Below are positions 53,463 through 63,067 of a DNA stretch of 64,000 bases, in pieces. Positions within the stretch are counted from its first letter, which is position 1. Every line of letters starts with the position of its first letter. Source of the stretch: Vagococcus entomophilus (GTDB taxonomy: Bacteria; Bacillota; Bacilli; Lactobacillales; Vagococcaceae); NCBI RefSeq assembly GCF_003987595.1, contig NZ_NGJZ01000002.1, forward strand, positions 62,001 through 126,000. Reading direction: 5' to 3'. The position numbers and the translations under genes are program-made. The notes under the pieces are model-generated. The model saw only the letters and a program-made list of their open reading frames with translations, ran no database searches and was not told the origin of the DNA.

Positions 53463-54650
53463 ATGGTAGAAAAACGATTATTTACTTCAGAGTCTGTTTC
53501 TGAAGGACATCCGGATAAAATTGCCGATCAAATTAGTGATGCAATTTTAGACGCATTATTAGCGAAGGATCCACTAGCAAGAGTTGCTTGTGAAACTTCT
53601 GTGACGACAGGTTTAGTCTTAGTTTTTGGTGAGATTTCGACAAGTGCATATGTAGATGTACAAAAAATTGTTCGGGAAACAATTAAAGAAATCGGCTACA
53701 AGCAAGCTCAAGGCGGATTTGATGGAGAAACGTGTGCGGTTCTTGTTGCATTAGATGAGCAATCAGCAGACATTGCACAAGGAGTGGACGAAGCGTTAGA
53801 GGCACGTGAAGCTTCTAAAAGTTATGACGAAATTGGTGCAGGAGATCAAGGTTTGATGTTTGGTTTCGCAATAGACGAAACCCCAGAATTGATGCCACTT
53901 CCGATTGCACTTAGTCATCGGATTACGCGTCGTTTAGCAGAGCTTAGAAAATCTGGTGAAGTCAGTTATTTACGACCAGATGCTAAATCTCAAGTTACAA
54001 TTGAATATGATGAAGAACAAAAGCCGGTGCGTGTTGACACCATAGTTGTAAGTACACAACATGATGAAGAAGCAACAGTGGAACAAATTAAAAAAGATGT
54101 GATTGAAAAAGTAATTCAAGAGGTCGTTCCAAATGAATTACTCGATGAACAAACCAAATATTTTATTAATCCAACTGGTCGTTTTGTGATTGGGGGTCCT
54201 CAAGGGGACGCAGGATTAACCGGTCGAAAAATCATCGTAGATACATATGGTGGCTATGCTCGTCATGGCGGGGGGGCATTTTCAGGTAAAGATGCAACCA
54301 AAGTGGATCGTTCAGCAAGTTATGCTGCACGTTACATTGCCAAAAATATTGTAGCTGCTGGACTTGCAACCAAATGTGAAGTTCAATTAGCTTATGCTAT
54401 TGGCGTTGCGCAACCTGTATCAATTGCAGTAGATACTTTTGGCACAGGGAAAGTTTCAGAAGACCGCTTAATTGAAGCGATTCGTAAAAATTTTGACTTG
54501 CGCCCAGCTGGTATCATTGACATGCTTGATTTAAGAAGACCTATATATAAACAAACAGCAGCATATGGACATTTTGGACGTACAGATGTGGAACTTCCAT
54601 GGGAGAAAACGGATAAAGTTGATGCCCTTCTTGGTAGTTTAGCAGAGTAA
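53463..54650 (+). CDS. metK: S-adenosylmethionine synthetase
   Basis: A 395-residue enzyme making SAM from methionine and ATP. Motifs are [20 protein letters not shown] near the start, [12 protein letters not shown] (methionine site), [14 protein letters not shown] and the signature [16 protein letters not shown]. The start is set at ATG 53463, ten bases after AGGGGG; ATG 53454 in the same frame is only one base from it. It is under control of the SMK box just upstream. Confidence 0.97.
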   Translation: MVEKRLFTSESVSEGHPDKIADQISDAILDALLAKDPLARVACETSVTTGLVLVFGEISTSAYVDVQKIVRETIKEIGYKQAQGGFDGETCAVLVALDEQSADIAQGVDEALEAREASKSYDEIGAGDQGLMFGFAIDETPELMPLPIALSHRITRRLAELRKSGEVSYLRPDAKSQVTIEYDEEQKPVRVDTIVVSTQHDEEATVEQIKKDVIEKVIQEVVPNELLDEQTKYFINPTGRFVIGGPQGDAGLTGRKIIVDTYGGYARHGGGAFSGKDATKVDRSASYAARYIAKNIVAAGLATKCEVQLAYAIGVAQPVSIAVDTFGTGKVSEDRLIEAIRKNFDLRPAGIIDMLDLRRPIYKQTAAYGHFGRTDVELPWEKTDKVDALLGSLAE

Positions 54651-54654
54651 TAGA

Positions 54655-54696
54655 GGCGATCCTTATTGAGATATTTCTCAATAGGGATCGCTTTTT
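54655..54696 (+). terminator. Terminator of metK
   Basis: GGCGATCC.TATTGAGA / TCTCAATA.GGATCGC, a long stem with one internal mismatch, then TTTTT. Confidence 0.88.
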
Positions 54697-54727
54697 AAAT
54701 GAAAAAGAAGTGGGGAAAAGAAAAGAG

Positions 54728-56206
54728 ATGAAGGCAAAAGAAACAAATGTAAAAATTGTCACGGTTGCGATTTTTATTGCAACGTTTATGACCGCTATTG
54801 AAGGAACGATTGTCTCAACAGCCATGCCAACTATTATTGGTTCGCTACACGGGTTATCCATTATGAATTGGGTATTTTCAATTTATTTATTAACAAATGC
54901 TATGATGACACCCATTTATGGGAAATTAGCAGACAAAATTGGACGAAAAAAAATTTTTATTATAGGAATTCTAATTTTTATCATTGGTTCGTCAATGTGT
55001 GGCTTGTCGCAAAATATGCTTCATTTGATTGTATCACGTGCGATACAAGGAGTGGGTGCAGGTGCGATTATGCCGGTGGCACTCACCATCATTGCAGATA
55101 TCTATCCAGTAAACAAAAGAGCGAAAGTTTTAGGCTTTAATAATGCAGCATGGGGAATAGCGAGTGTTTTTGGTCCTCTTTTTGGTGGATTTATTGTGGA
55201 TACACTCTCATGGCATTGGATTTTTTTGATTAACGTTCCGATTGGTATTATTTTAATTTTCCTTATCAGTCATTATTTTGTAGAACCAAAACGAGAAGTT
55301 AAGACTAAAGAGCCAGTAGATTTTTTAGGAAGTGGCTTATTGATGGCAACATTAATGCTACTTTTATACGGATTTCAAACAATTGCAGATAGTGGAAGCA
55401 TGAGTCTTGCTTCGAGTCTTTATTTATTTTTAGCTGTGGTTTTATTTATATGGTTTATTTTGGTGGAAAAACAGGCCAAAGATCCTGTGATTTCACTTCA
55501 ACTATTTCAAAACCCGACATTTGTAGTGGTGAATATTGTCGCAGCCTTAGTGAGTGGCTTTTTAATCGGAATAGAAGTATATATGCCGATGTGGATGCAA
55601 GGAGTACTTGGTTTGAATGCTGCTATGGGTGGCATTGTTTTAGCTCCGATGTCTATTACTTGGATAGGCGGTTCTTTCCTTGGTGGGAAATTGATGGAAA
55701 GTCTTGATACAAAAAAAGTATTAGGGATTGGTATAGGATTTATCCTAATTGGAGGCATGTGTTTGTGGCTTGTTCCAGCTTCGACTTCGTATTCCGTTTT
55801 TTTGATGATCTCTGTTATTTTGGGGATTGGATTAGGCGTAACGATTACCACAACAACTGTAAAAGCGCAGAATAGTGTCGCGCATGAAGTGCTCGGAGTA
55901 GCAACCTCATTTAATACATTGGCCAGAACGCTTGGGCAGACTCTGATGGTTTCCATTTTTGGAGTTATTTTTAATCAGACTTTGGCAGCCGAAATGATGA
56001 GTAGATCACAACAAGGGGTTTCACAAGAGCTACTTAATAAGTTAGTCAATCCGCACACGGCTAATGAAATTCCAGCAGATCTTTTAGAACCGTTAAAGGG
56101 GTTGTTATATACAGCACTGCATACCGTTTATTTTTGTGGATTACTCTTATTAATAGTAGCATTTCTCTTCAATTTTCTTCAAAAAGATCGAAGAAAGCAG
56201 AACTAA
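54728..56206 (+). CDS. MFS drug exporter, DHA2 (EmrB/QacA) family
   Basis: A 492-residue membrane protein with 14 predicted TM helices. Family motifs are GKLADKIGRKKIF (motif A, loop 2-3), SRAIQGVGAGAIMPVA (helix 4) and AAWGIASVFGPLFGG (antiporter motif C, GP in helix 5). Members are proton-drug antiporters. The start is placed at ATG 54728; GTG 54710 is a less likely alternative. Monocistronic. Confidence 0.9.
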   Translation: MKAKETNVKIVTVAIFIATFMTAIEGTIVSTAMPTIIGSLHGLSIMNWVFSIYLLTNAMMTPIYGKLADKIGRKKIFIIGILIFIIGSSMCGLSQNMLHLIVSRAIQGVGAGAIMPVALTIIADIYPVNKRAKVLGFNNAAWGIASVFGPLFGGFIVDTLSWHWIFLINVPIGIILIFLISHYFVEPKREVKTKEPVDFLGSGLLMATLMLLLYGFQTIADSGSMSLASSLYLFLAVVLFIWFILVEKQAKDPVISLQLFQNPTFVVVNIVAALVSGFLIGIEVYMPMWMQGVLGLNAAMGGIVLAPMSITWIGGSFLGGKLMESLDTKKVLGIGIGFILIGGMCLWLVPASTSYSVFLMISVILGIGLGVTITTTTVKAQNSVAHEVLGVATSFNTLARTLGQTLMVSIFGVIFNQTLAAEMMSRSQQGVSQELLNKLVNPHTANEIPADLLEPLKGLLYTALHTVYFCGLLLLIVAFLFNFLQKDRRKQN

Positions 56207-56246
56207 AAAAAGAGTTTTGGATTATTCCAAAACTCTTTTTTTAGTT
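56203..56246. terminator. Bidirectional terminator overlapping both stop codons
   Basis: AACTAAAAAAAGAGTTTTGGA / TCCAAAACTCTTTTTTTAGTT is a perfect 21-bp stem with a four-base loop. Its arms contain the stop of the MFS gene and the last codons of the methyltransferase gene. Confidence 0.88.
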
Positions 56247-56809
56247 GCCTTTTTTTCAATGACCAATAAAAAAGGAGGGCTATTTTTTTGATTGATAAAC
56301 TGGTAATTTAGTACATTATAGTGTGCTTGAGGAAGTTCTCGAACAAAATTTAGGACTGCCTGTTTTTCCTGCTCTCCGCCAGGGTGTCCGTAGTAAACGA
56401 CCAAAATGATTCTTCCAGTGGGCAACAAACGTTCCAAAATTGCTTGTACTGCTGTTAATGTGGTTTCTGCTTGTGTAATAATAGTTTTATCACTTTTGGG
56501 TAAATAGCCAAGATTGAAGATCGCACCTTTAATTTGGATATCGCTTGGCAAGGCTGTAGCTAACGTTTCATGTCCTTGTTGAAATAGTGTAACGCGTTTA
56601 TCTAAATTTTCAGCAAGTAATTTTTCTTGTGTATGGTGAATGGCTTTCTCTTGCACATCAAATCCATATATATGACCAGAACCTTTGACGAGTCGAGCAA
56701 GAAACAGCGTATCATGTCCATTCCCGACAGTCGCGTCTATCAAGTGATCGTTAGGCTGAATGATTTCTTTTAATAACTGATGACTGTAATGTAAGGCAGT
56801 TGCAAGCAC
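56222..56809 (-). CDS. mnmM: MnmM (YtqB), tRNA wobble-uridine methyltransferase
   Basis: A class I SAM methyltransferase of 195 residues with the family motif LIDATVGNGHDTLFLA (SAM-binding) and FNLGYLPKSDK plus VVYYGHPGGEQE downstream. In B. subtilis YtqB is MnmM, which methylates the 5-aminomethyl group of the wobble uridine of certain tRNAs. The start is GTG 56809, six bases after GGAGGG. The ATG at 56827 lies before that ribosome site and inside the upstream gene. It follows ytqA immediately, as in other Firmicutes. Confidence 0.88.
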   Translation of the reverse strand: MLATALHYSHQLLKEIIQPNDHLIDATVGNGHDTLFLARLVKGSGHIYGFDVQEKAIHHTQEKLLAENLDKRVTLFQQGHETLATALPSDIQIKGAIFNLGYLPKSDKTIITQAETTLTAVQAILERLLPTGRIILVVYYGHPGGEQEKQAVLNFVRELPQAHYNVLNYQFINQKNSPPFLLVIEKKATKKRVLE

Positions 56810-56820
56810 AAGAGTCCCTC

Positions 56821-57786
56821 CTAGCATTTGTTTAGTATATTTCGTGCATTTTTAGCACCTTGGAAAGTATTCCTACGCTTCATCTCATCGTCAATTGCAT
56901 TTAAGACTTCCCATTTTTTTAAACTCCATTTGGGACCGATGAGCGAATCCCACGGCGAATCGCCTGTTAAACGATGGATGATAATTTCTGGAGGAATAAG
57001 TTCTAATTGATCACAGACAAGAGAAACATACTCTTTCATCTCCATAAGCGTTAAGCGTCCCTCGGCAAAGTCACGGACCATCTTCGTGTTTTTCATCAAA
57101 TGAAGTAAGTGGAGTTTAATGCCTTGGATGTCCGAGTCTACAATCGTTTTTCGGACATTTTCAAGCATCATCTCGATGGATTCCCCAGGTAATCCATTGA
57201 TTAAGTGAGTACAGACACGGATATGATGTTTACGCAGTTTGGCAACACCGTCTAGGTAAGTCTGGTAATCATGCGCGCGGTTAATGATGTGACTTGTCTC
57301 TTCAAAAGTGGTCTGCAGACCTAATTCAACCCAGAGATAGTAACGTTGATTGAGCTCTGCTAAGTATTCAACCACCTCATCAGGCAAACAGTCAGGACGT
57401 GTAGCAATTGAGATTCCGACTACGCCCTCTTCGTTGACAACCTGCTCAAACCGATGTCGAAGGACTTCAACTGGAGCATGCGTATTGGTAAAGTTTTGGA
57501 AGAAAACCAAATATTTTTCGACATGAGGCCATTTATGGTGGAGTTGCTCAATTCCTTTCCTAAGCTGTAATGGCAAAGGGTCGTGCGGTGCCACAATCAT
57601 ATCTCCCGAACCAGAAACGGTACAAAATGTACACCCTCCGTGAGCGACTGTTCCATCTCGGTTAGGACAATCAAAGCCAGCATCAATCGGAACTTTGAAC
57701 ACTTTTTCTCCGAAATGTTGCCGCAGTGCATAATTCCAAGTGTGATAACGTTTATTTGAATCATTTGAGAATGGAAAAGATTGCAT
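56821..57786 (-). CDS. ytqA: YtqA, TIGR01212 family radical SAM protein
   Basis: A 321-residue radical SAM protein. Cluster motif: CPNRDGTVAHGGCTFC, the long-spaced Cys pattern of the TIGR01212/YtqA family. Landmarks such as FFQNFTNTHAP and GISIATRPDC are intact. Its constant neighbour is mnmM, and YtqA-type proteins have been linked to the same tRNA wobble-uridine pathway (proposed name MnmL). I rely on memory for that assignment, so it is given with caution. AAGGAGG precedes ATG 57786. The stop lies 12 bases before the mnmM start. Confidence 0.88.
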   Translation of the reverse strand: MQSFPFSNDSNKRYHTWNYALRQHFGEKVFKVPIDAGFDCPNRDGTVAHGGCTFCTVSGSGDMIVAPHDPLPLQLRKGIEQLHHKWPHVEKYLVFFQNFTNTHAPVEVLRHRFEQVVNEEGVVGISIATRPDCLPDEVVEYLAELNQRYYLWVELGLQTTFEETSHIINRAHDYQTYLDGVAKLRKHHIRVCTHLINGLPGESIEMMLENVRKTIVDSDIQGIKLHLLHLMKNTKMVRDFAEGRLTLMEMKEYVSLVCDQLELIPPEIIIHRLTGDSPWDSLIGPKWSLKKWEVLNAIDDEMKRRNTFQGAKNARNILNKC

Positions 57787-57820
57787 AAAAGTTCCTCCTT
57801 ATTTTCATTTGTACAAAGCT

Positions 57821-58456
57821 TTACATCTTTTTTCTAAAATATAAGAACGTTGGATAGGTGGCAAAAAGACCTGATAATCCTAAAGAAAATCCTGCTAGAA
57901 CATCACTAGGGTAGTGTACCCCTACATAGACTCTACTGATACCAATGAAAATCACTAAACCAGCAAGCATGAGTTGAATCAGTCTACAAGGTAGTTTTTG
58001 TCGTATAAATAATGGTAAAAGAAGAAAGAGCGTTCCATAGGTTAGCATACTCCCCATAGAATGTCCGCTTGGAAAACTAGAATGCGCAGCATAGACTAAG
58101 TGGGTTAAAGAAGGTCTAGGACGGTTGAAAAGATATTTTAACGCTAAGTTTAAGCACCCACCAATAATAGCAGTATTAAAAAAGAACCAAACTATGGCAG
58201 TCCAATCTTTTTTAATTGCTAGCCAACATCCAAATAAGAGAATGATCACTGCTAGTGTGGCGGTGTTCCCCATTTTGGTAATCCCTTTGAAGAAGCTAGT
58301 GACTGGGGGGGACATATCCATACGAATCAAGTTAGTTAGGGATTCATCAAGAACATTCAGGATTGGATGTTTGAAATGCAACAACAAAGCAAATAAAACG
58401 AAACAGCTGAGAAAAACAGCAGAAAATACATAATAATCTCTATTTTTTTTTTTCAT
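57821..58456 (-). CDS. PAP2 family phosphatase
   Basis: A 211-residue membrane phosphatase with six TM helices. The three catalytic motifs are present: KYLFNRPRP, PSGHS and SRVYVGVHYPSD. Relatives hydrolyse undecaprenyl pyrophosphate or phosphatidylglycerophosphate. The start is ATG 58456 after GAGGAG; the open frame to 58471 begins at a TTG within that site. It lies 34 bases upstream of the ytqA-mnmM pair on the same strand, so one transcript is likely. Confidence 0.9.
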   Translation of the reverse strand: MKKKNRDYYVFSAVFLSCFVLFALLLHFKHPILNVLDESLTNLIRMDMSPPVTSFFKGITKMGNTATLAVIILLFGCWLAIKKDWTAIVWFFFNTAIIGGCLNLALKYLFNRPRPSLTHLVYAAHSSFPSGHSMGSMLTYGTLFLLLPLFIRQKLPCRLIQLMLAGLVIFIGISRVYVGVHYPSDVLAGFSLGLSGLFATYPTFLYFRKKM

Positions 58457-58803
58457 AAAGGCTCTCCTCAAAATTTAATCAATGAGTATAGTATAACATT
58501 TTTTGATTAAAGAGGTGAACAAACTAAACAAGCAATCCATATAAAAAACAGCTGTTTTTTTAAATACCCTTTTTTATTCAAGGAGATCTCTTGGAATGTT
58601 ACAGAATGGTCCCAAAATACTCTACAATCAGATTTCTATTATATGCTTTAATACCAAGGATTTTCAGTGCTAGAACAAGTGTTTATTACGATAAAATTAC
58701 AATTATATTGAAATCACTCTATAAGAGTTTAAACTTTTCTTAAAAAATTGTATAATAATAATAGTTAGTTTGAACAAGTTTGTGAAAAGGTGGGTAACAT
58801 TAC
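58457..58803. other. Intergenic region before the autolysin gene
   Basis: Non-coding and A/T-rich, between divergent genes. It contains a palindrome AAAACAGCTGTTTT (about 58548-58561) of unknown meaning and the autolysin promoter at 58728-58756. Nothing else is recognised. Confidence 0.45.
58728..58756 (+). promoter_or_regulatory. Promoter of the autolysin gene
   Basis: Consensus TATAAT at 58751-58756 with TTTAAA at 58728-58733, 17-base spacer. Confidence 0.5.
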
Positions 58804-60786
58804 ATGAAAACAGCTATGAGCAGAAAAGAATTAAATAAGGATCAATCGAAACAAAGTGCGATGCCTTCAATGGTGAAGGGCATTTCTTTTTTTAGTACAG
58901 CTTTAGCGGTGTCTTCATTTGCAGCACCGTCATTTATTACAACCGCAGAAGCAGCAACGGCTAATACAACAACGTTTTCGAGCGGCCAATTACTTTCTCC
59001 AAGTAGTTTTCTAGCTCAAGCAGCTGAGCATGCGCGTAGTGTTGCGGATGCAAATGACTTATATGCATCTGTTATGATTGCACAATCAATTTTAGAAAGT
59101 GGCTGGGGGCAGAGTGCCTTAGGATCAGCACCAAACTATAATTTATTTGGGATTAAAGGTTCTTACCAAGGGAATTCTGTGACGATGTCGACAAGTGAAT
59201 TCTTAAATGGACAATGGACAACAGTAAATGCACAGTTTAGAAAGTACCCCTCTTATAGAGAGTCTTTTCAAGATAATGCGAATGTTATTCGCAATACTTC
59301 CTTTCAAAGTGGTGTTTATTATTATTCTGGTGCTTGGAAAAGCAATACCAAATCTTATAGAGATGCAACAGCATGGCTGACAGGACGATATGCGACAGAT
59401 CCGGGTTATGCGGGTAAGTTGAACAGCTTGATTGAAGCATATAACTTAACGCAGTACGATACTCCTGCTAGTGGAAATAATAACAGTAGTAATAATGATA
59501 GTGATAATGGCAACGGCTCTGATAACACAAATGGTGGGAATTCTGATAATAGTAATACGAACACCTCAACTTATACAGTGGTATCAGGTGATACGTTGTA
59601 CAGAATTGCACTTAAAAATGGTGTGAGTGTTGCAGATATTAAGAGTTGGAATAGCTTGACGAGTGATACTATTTATATTGGACAAAAGCTAAGCATCAAA
59701 GGAAGCAGTAACAACAACAATAACAACAGTAATAACAGTAATAGCAACAATAATAATGGTGAGTCTAACAACAACAGTACGAATGCTTCAACTTATACGG
59801 TGGTATCGGGTGATACGTTGTACAGAATTGCACTTAAAAATGGTGTGAGTGTTGCGAACATTAAGAGTTGGAATAACTTGACGAGTGATACGATCTACGT
59901 TGGACAAAAGTTAAGTATTAAAGGAAGCAGTAGTAACAATAATAACAGCAATAACAGCAGTAATAATACGAATGGTGGCAATTCTTCTAATGGGGGGACA
60001 AGTACCTCAACCTATACAGTGGTATCAGGTGACACGTTGTACAGAATTGCATCAAAAAATGGTGTGAGTGTTGCGAATATTAAGAGTTGGAATAGCTTGA
60101 CGAGTGATACGATCTATGTTGGACAAAAACTAGCTATCAAAGGAGCTGCATCCGCTAACCAAAATAATAATAGCTCTACTCCTACGAATAATGGAACAAA
60201 TAATAATACAAGCAATAGTGGAGCAACGGATACTTCAACCTATACAGTGGCATCGGGTGATACACTCTACCGCATTGCGTCAAATAAAGGGGTAAGTGTT
60301 GCGAACATTAAGAGCTGGAATAACTTAACAAGTGATACCATTTATGTCGGACAAAAATTGTCATTAAAAGGAGCGAGTGTTGCGCAAGCAAGTCAGACTA
60401 CTCCTACGAATACCACTAATACCAACACAGCAACACCTACAAAAACGAATGCTACCAGTACAACAACTGATAAAAAGTACAAAGTAGTGAGCAATGATAC
60501 ACTTTACCGCATTGCTAAAGATAATAAAATCTCATTATCGGATTTAAAATCATGGAATAACCTAACAAATGACAACATATTTGTTGGACAAGAATTGATT
60601 GTGGCAAAAGGCAGTACAACTCCTACAACAGCACCTGCCACCAATTCAGATACGTATAAAGTGGCAAGTGGAGATACCTTATATAATATTGCCAAAAAGC
60701 ATAATATATCATTACAACAATTGAAATCATTGAATAGTATGAGTACGGATTTAATTGTTGTCGGTCAAACATTGCGCGTAAAATAG
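58804..60786 (+). CDS. Muramidase-2-like peptidoglycan hydrolase with six LysM domains
   Basis: A 660-residue exported autolysin. The signal region (1-51) ends TTAEAA. A GH73-type glucosaminidase/muramidase domain spans about 60-218, with the putative catalytic Glu in AQSILESGWGQ and the family stretch NYNLFGIKGSY. Six LysM repeats follow (TVVSGDTLYRIA type), separated by Asn/Ser/Thr/Gly-rich linkers. Size and six LysM copies match muramidase-2 of Enterococcus hirae. LysM domains bind peptidoglycan; the enzyme separates daughter cells. LysM copies 1-3 are nearly identical, so copy number may vary. AAAGGTGGG precedes ATG 58804. Confidence 0.93.
   Translation: MKTAMSRKELNKDQSKQSAMPSMVKGISFFSTALAVSSFAAPSFITTAEAATANTTTFSSGQLLSPSSFLAQAAEHARSVADANDLYASVMIAQSILESGWGQSALGSAPNYNLFGIKGSYQGNSVTMSTSEFLNGQWTTVNAQFRKYPSYRESFQDNANVIRNTSFQSGVYYYSGAWKSNTKSYRDATAWLTGRYATDPGYAGKLNSLIEAYNLTQYDTPASGNNNSSNNDSDNGNGSDNTNGGNSDNSNTNTSTYTVVSGDTLYRIALKNGVSVADIKSWNSLTSDTIYIGQKLSIKGSSNNNNNNSNNSNSNNNNGESNNNSTNASTYTVVSGDTLYRIALKNGVSVANIKSWNNLTSDTIYVGQKLSIKGSSSNNNNSNNSSNNTNGGNSSNGGTSTSTYTVVSGDTLYRIASKNGVSVANIKSWNSLTSDTIYVGQKLAIKGAASANQNNNSSTPTNNGTNNNTSNSGATDTSTYTVASGDTLYRIASNKGVSVANIKSWNNLTSDTIYVGQKLSLKGASVAQASQTTPTNTTNTNTATPTKTNATSTTTDKKYKVVSNDTLYRIAKDNKISLSDLKSWNNLTNDNIFVGQELIVAKGSTTPTTAPATNSDTYKVASGDTLYNIAKKHNISLQQLKSLNSMSTDLIVVGQTLRVK
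59565..60780 (+). repeat. LysM-encoding repeats with asparagine-rich linkers
   Basis: Six repeats of about 44 codons with linkers of 20-40 codons. The first three or four share long identical stretches, such as GGTGATACGTTGTACAGAAT, and the linkers consist of AAC/AAT/AGT codons. Recombination between copies is likely. Confidence 0.85.
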
Positions 60787-60796
60787 ATATGTGAAT

Positions 60797-60838
60797 AAAA
60801 AAGTAGTTAGGATAAATATGATCTTAACTACTTTTTAT
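60797..60838 (+). terminator. Terminator of the autolysin gene
   Basis: AAAAAGTAGTTAGGAT / ATCTTAACTACTTTTT with a loop of about seven bases. Confidence 0.8.
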
Positions 60839-60985
60839 GTTTTAAATGAGTTTTTTTTTAACCGTTATCTAATTTAACGCGATATTTATTAAATTTTTGT
60901 ACATAAAAAGAACAAAACATATACAAAATCATTAAATTATGTTATTTTTTTAAAGTATGCATAAATTGTTTTGGGAGGGAAAAAG

Positions 60986-62317
60986 TTGAAAAAAAAGATT
61001 ACTTACTGCTTTTTTTTATGTAGTACGATACTAGTTTTAGGAGCCTTGCGAGTACAGGCTACTGAAACAGCTACTAATGAAGCACCCATTTTGACAGCAG
61101 AGAGTTTAAAGTTATTAGATAACTATTCGGAGTTAAGTGTATTGAAAGATTGGATGAAAACAAATAGTTCACCAGGGGTTTCTCCTGGACGAGGAATACC
61201 AGGACTATGGACAAATGCATTTGCTTCAGATCCTAAAGAAGGAAAACTTTATTTACCACAAGCTAAAGATGCCAATATGACAAAAATGATGTCAGTAAAT
61301 AATACCATTTCTCCTGCATTTACTAATGGTGATGATGACCACATGTTGTTATTACCGCCTGGTTCTAGTGACCCTAAGGTTGTGGTAGAAAAAGCTGATG
61401 AGTACGCTCTTTATACGAGTGGTGGTGGGTTAACGAACAATGTTACGGCAAATAATGAGGATAACACAGCCAAGCTTGAACTCATAGCAGATGCATCAGG
61501 TGTAACTTTTAAAGTAACGCGTCTGGTTGAAGATACACAACCGACAGAAACGGCAACACTAAACACAAAGTTTGCTTTTAAAGATGTAAAGAGCGTGATT
61601 AATGCTACGGTGGCGGAATATTTAAATGGTAATGCAGGTGGGGGACGCTATAGTGAATTTTCAGGATATTATTACACAACAGCAGATGTCACGGTGGATC
61701 TGAGCAAGTATTTGGCGACAGATCGGACGACTTTAAAGATTAAAGAAGAAAATCCGACTATCCATGTGGGAGATACCTGGGATGCATCTCAGTATTTCAT
61801 TAGTGCAACTGATCAAGATGGAAAGCAGTTAGCATATAAAGACATTAAAGTATCTGGAGATGTGGACACTTCAAAAAGTGGCACATACGATGTTACTTAT
61901 AGTTATGGTGGACTCACTCAAACACGAACTGTTACAGTTGAACCGGCTTTGAGCCTGACTGTTCCTGAATCGGTAGGGTTTGGGAGCGTTCGTTTGGGGG
62001 CAAATATGGATCCTCTGACTTGGGAAAAAGGACAAGATATCGTTGTAACAAGTTCTTTGAAAAATGGTTGGTCTCTTACTGCAAAGATTCAAAAAGAAAC
62101 CAAAGATTTTAGTAACTATATTTATAATGGAAACCAACTTCTTAATCAAAATGCTACTATTGCAACAAGTACAGCAATCGGTGAAACAACTGTTAATCAG
62201 GAATGGAATACCAAAACAGGAATCTATATCGATTACAGTAAGGCAAATGAGTTAAGAAAAGATTCAGCAGAGATTGAATGGACACTCTCTCCAAATGCGA
62301 ATGAGGTGAAAGAATGA
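60986..62317 (+). CDS. WxL-domain surface protein with Ig-like domain
   Basis: A 443-residue exported protein. A signal peptide (to about VQATET) precedes a unique domain. A bacterial Ig-like domain (about 255-320, IHVGDTWDASQYF to SGTYDVTYSYGG) is followed by a C-terminal WxL domain with motifs NGWSLTAKI and IEWTLSPN. WxL domains bind peptidoglycan non-covalently. The start is TTG 60986 with GGGAGGG nine bases upstream; a TTG at 60971 sits before that site. It is the first gene of a WxL operon; its stop overlaps the LPXTG gene. Confidence 0.88.
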   Translation: MKKKITYCFFLCSTILVLGALRVQATETATNEAPILTAESLKLLDNYSELSVLKDWMKTNSSPGVSPGRGIPGLWTNAFASDPKEGKLYLPQAKDANMTKMMSVNNTISPAFTNGDDDHMLLLPPGSSDPKVVVEKADEYALYTSGGGLTNNVTANNEDNTAKLELIADASGVTFKVTRLVEDTQPTETATLNTKFAFKDVKSVINATVAEYLNGNAGGGRYSEFSGYYYTTADVTVDLSKYLATDRTTLKIKEENPTIHVGDTWDASQYFISATDQDGKQLAYKDIKVSGDVDTSKSGTYDVTYSYGGLTQTRTVTVEPALSLTVPESVGFGSVRLGANMDPLTWEKGQDIVVTSSLKNGWSLTAKIQKETKDFSNYIYNGNQLLNQNATIATSTAIGETTVNQEWNTKTGIYIDYSKANELRKDSAEIEWTLSPNANEVKE

Positions 62318-62562
62318 TGAAAAAGTATAAAATTGTTATTTTCATATTCATGTTCTTTTGTATAGTAGGTATTCCAACCGGGATAGCACATGCTGCTGAG
62401 GTACATTCAAAGGTGACCGGAGTTCTGGTGAAAGCAGAAAAGTTGCCTCAAACAGGAGAAAAAGCCAATCAAAGAATGATTGCTGGTGGTTTTATTCTTG
62501 TGGTAAGTGGTACAGCAGTCTTAGGCTATCAAGTAATGAATAGGAGGAATAAATGTGAATAA
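62314..62562 (+). CDS. Small LPXTG-anchored protein of the WxL cluster
   Basis: An 82-residue protein with a signal peptide ending AHAAE, a very short mature part and a sortase signal LPQTGE followed by a TM helix and MNRRNKCE tail. Short LPXTG proteins like this are regular members of WxL operons and are thought to anchor the complex to the wall. Overlaps the preceding stop by four bases and the next start by eight. Confidence 0.87.
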   Translation: MMKKYKIVIFIFMFFCIVGIPTGIAHAAEVHSKVTGVLVKAEKLPQTGEKANQRMIAGGFILVVSGTAVLGYQVMNRRNKCE

Positions 62563-63046
62563 ACGCTTTATTTTGGGCGGTACAATCGCTTTGGGGATAC
62601 TATGTAGCTTAGGTGGAGGTAAAGTGTTTGCAGAGGACAAGGGCAATACCTCAGTCATAAGCGGTGAAATTGTGTCAGGAGATTTTTCCATGACACAGCC
62701 TAATGACCTTTCTTTTAACATTAAGTTAACTGGCGAAAATCAGACTAAAAAAGTGGGAGCATTAACGTCTTCTATTATTGATAATCGTGGAATTGATGCA
62801 GGGTGGCAAATTACACTGAAGTCTTCAAATTTTAATACATATAAGGATAACTATGTGCTAAAAGTTGCCCACCAAGAAATTACCAATAATGCTCAGGTAG
62901 TAGTCAATCAAACTGAAAAAAGCATGAAAGAAAAAATTAGTTTGGATGCTCAAGTAAGTATTTCAAAAAATGCTACAGCAGGAACTTATGTAGCAAACTT
63001 AGAATGGAATTTGCAACCAGTTTCAAGTAAAAATATTAGTGAATAA
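62555..63046 (+). CDS. WxL-domain surface protein
   Basis: A 163-residue exported protein consisting of a signal peptide (ends KVFAED) and one WxL domain with both motifs (AGWQITLKS and LEWNLQP). GTG start at 62555 with AGGAGG upstream, overlapping the LPXTG gene. Probably a wall-bound partner of the DUF916 protein encoded at the window end. Confidence 0.9.
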   Translation: MNKRFILGGTIALGILCSLGGGKVFAEDKGNTSVISGEIVSGDFSMTQPNDLSFNIKLTGENQTKKVGALTSSIIDNRGIDAGWQITLKSSNFNTYKDNYVLKVAHQEITNNAQVVVNQTEKSMKEKISLDAQVSISKNATAGTYVANLEWNLQPVSSKNISE

Positions 63047-63067
63047 AGAGAAAGAAGAGGAAAAAAG

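Noticed and set aside
59565-60780. Regular repeats that might suggest a CRISPR array
   Set aside because: The spaced repeats are in-frame LysM codons with Asn-rich linkers; no CRISPR-like repeat-spacer structure or cas gene is present anywhere in the window.
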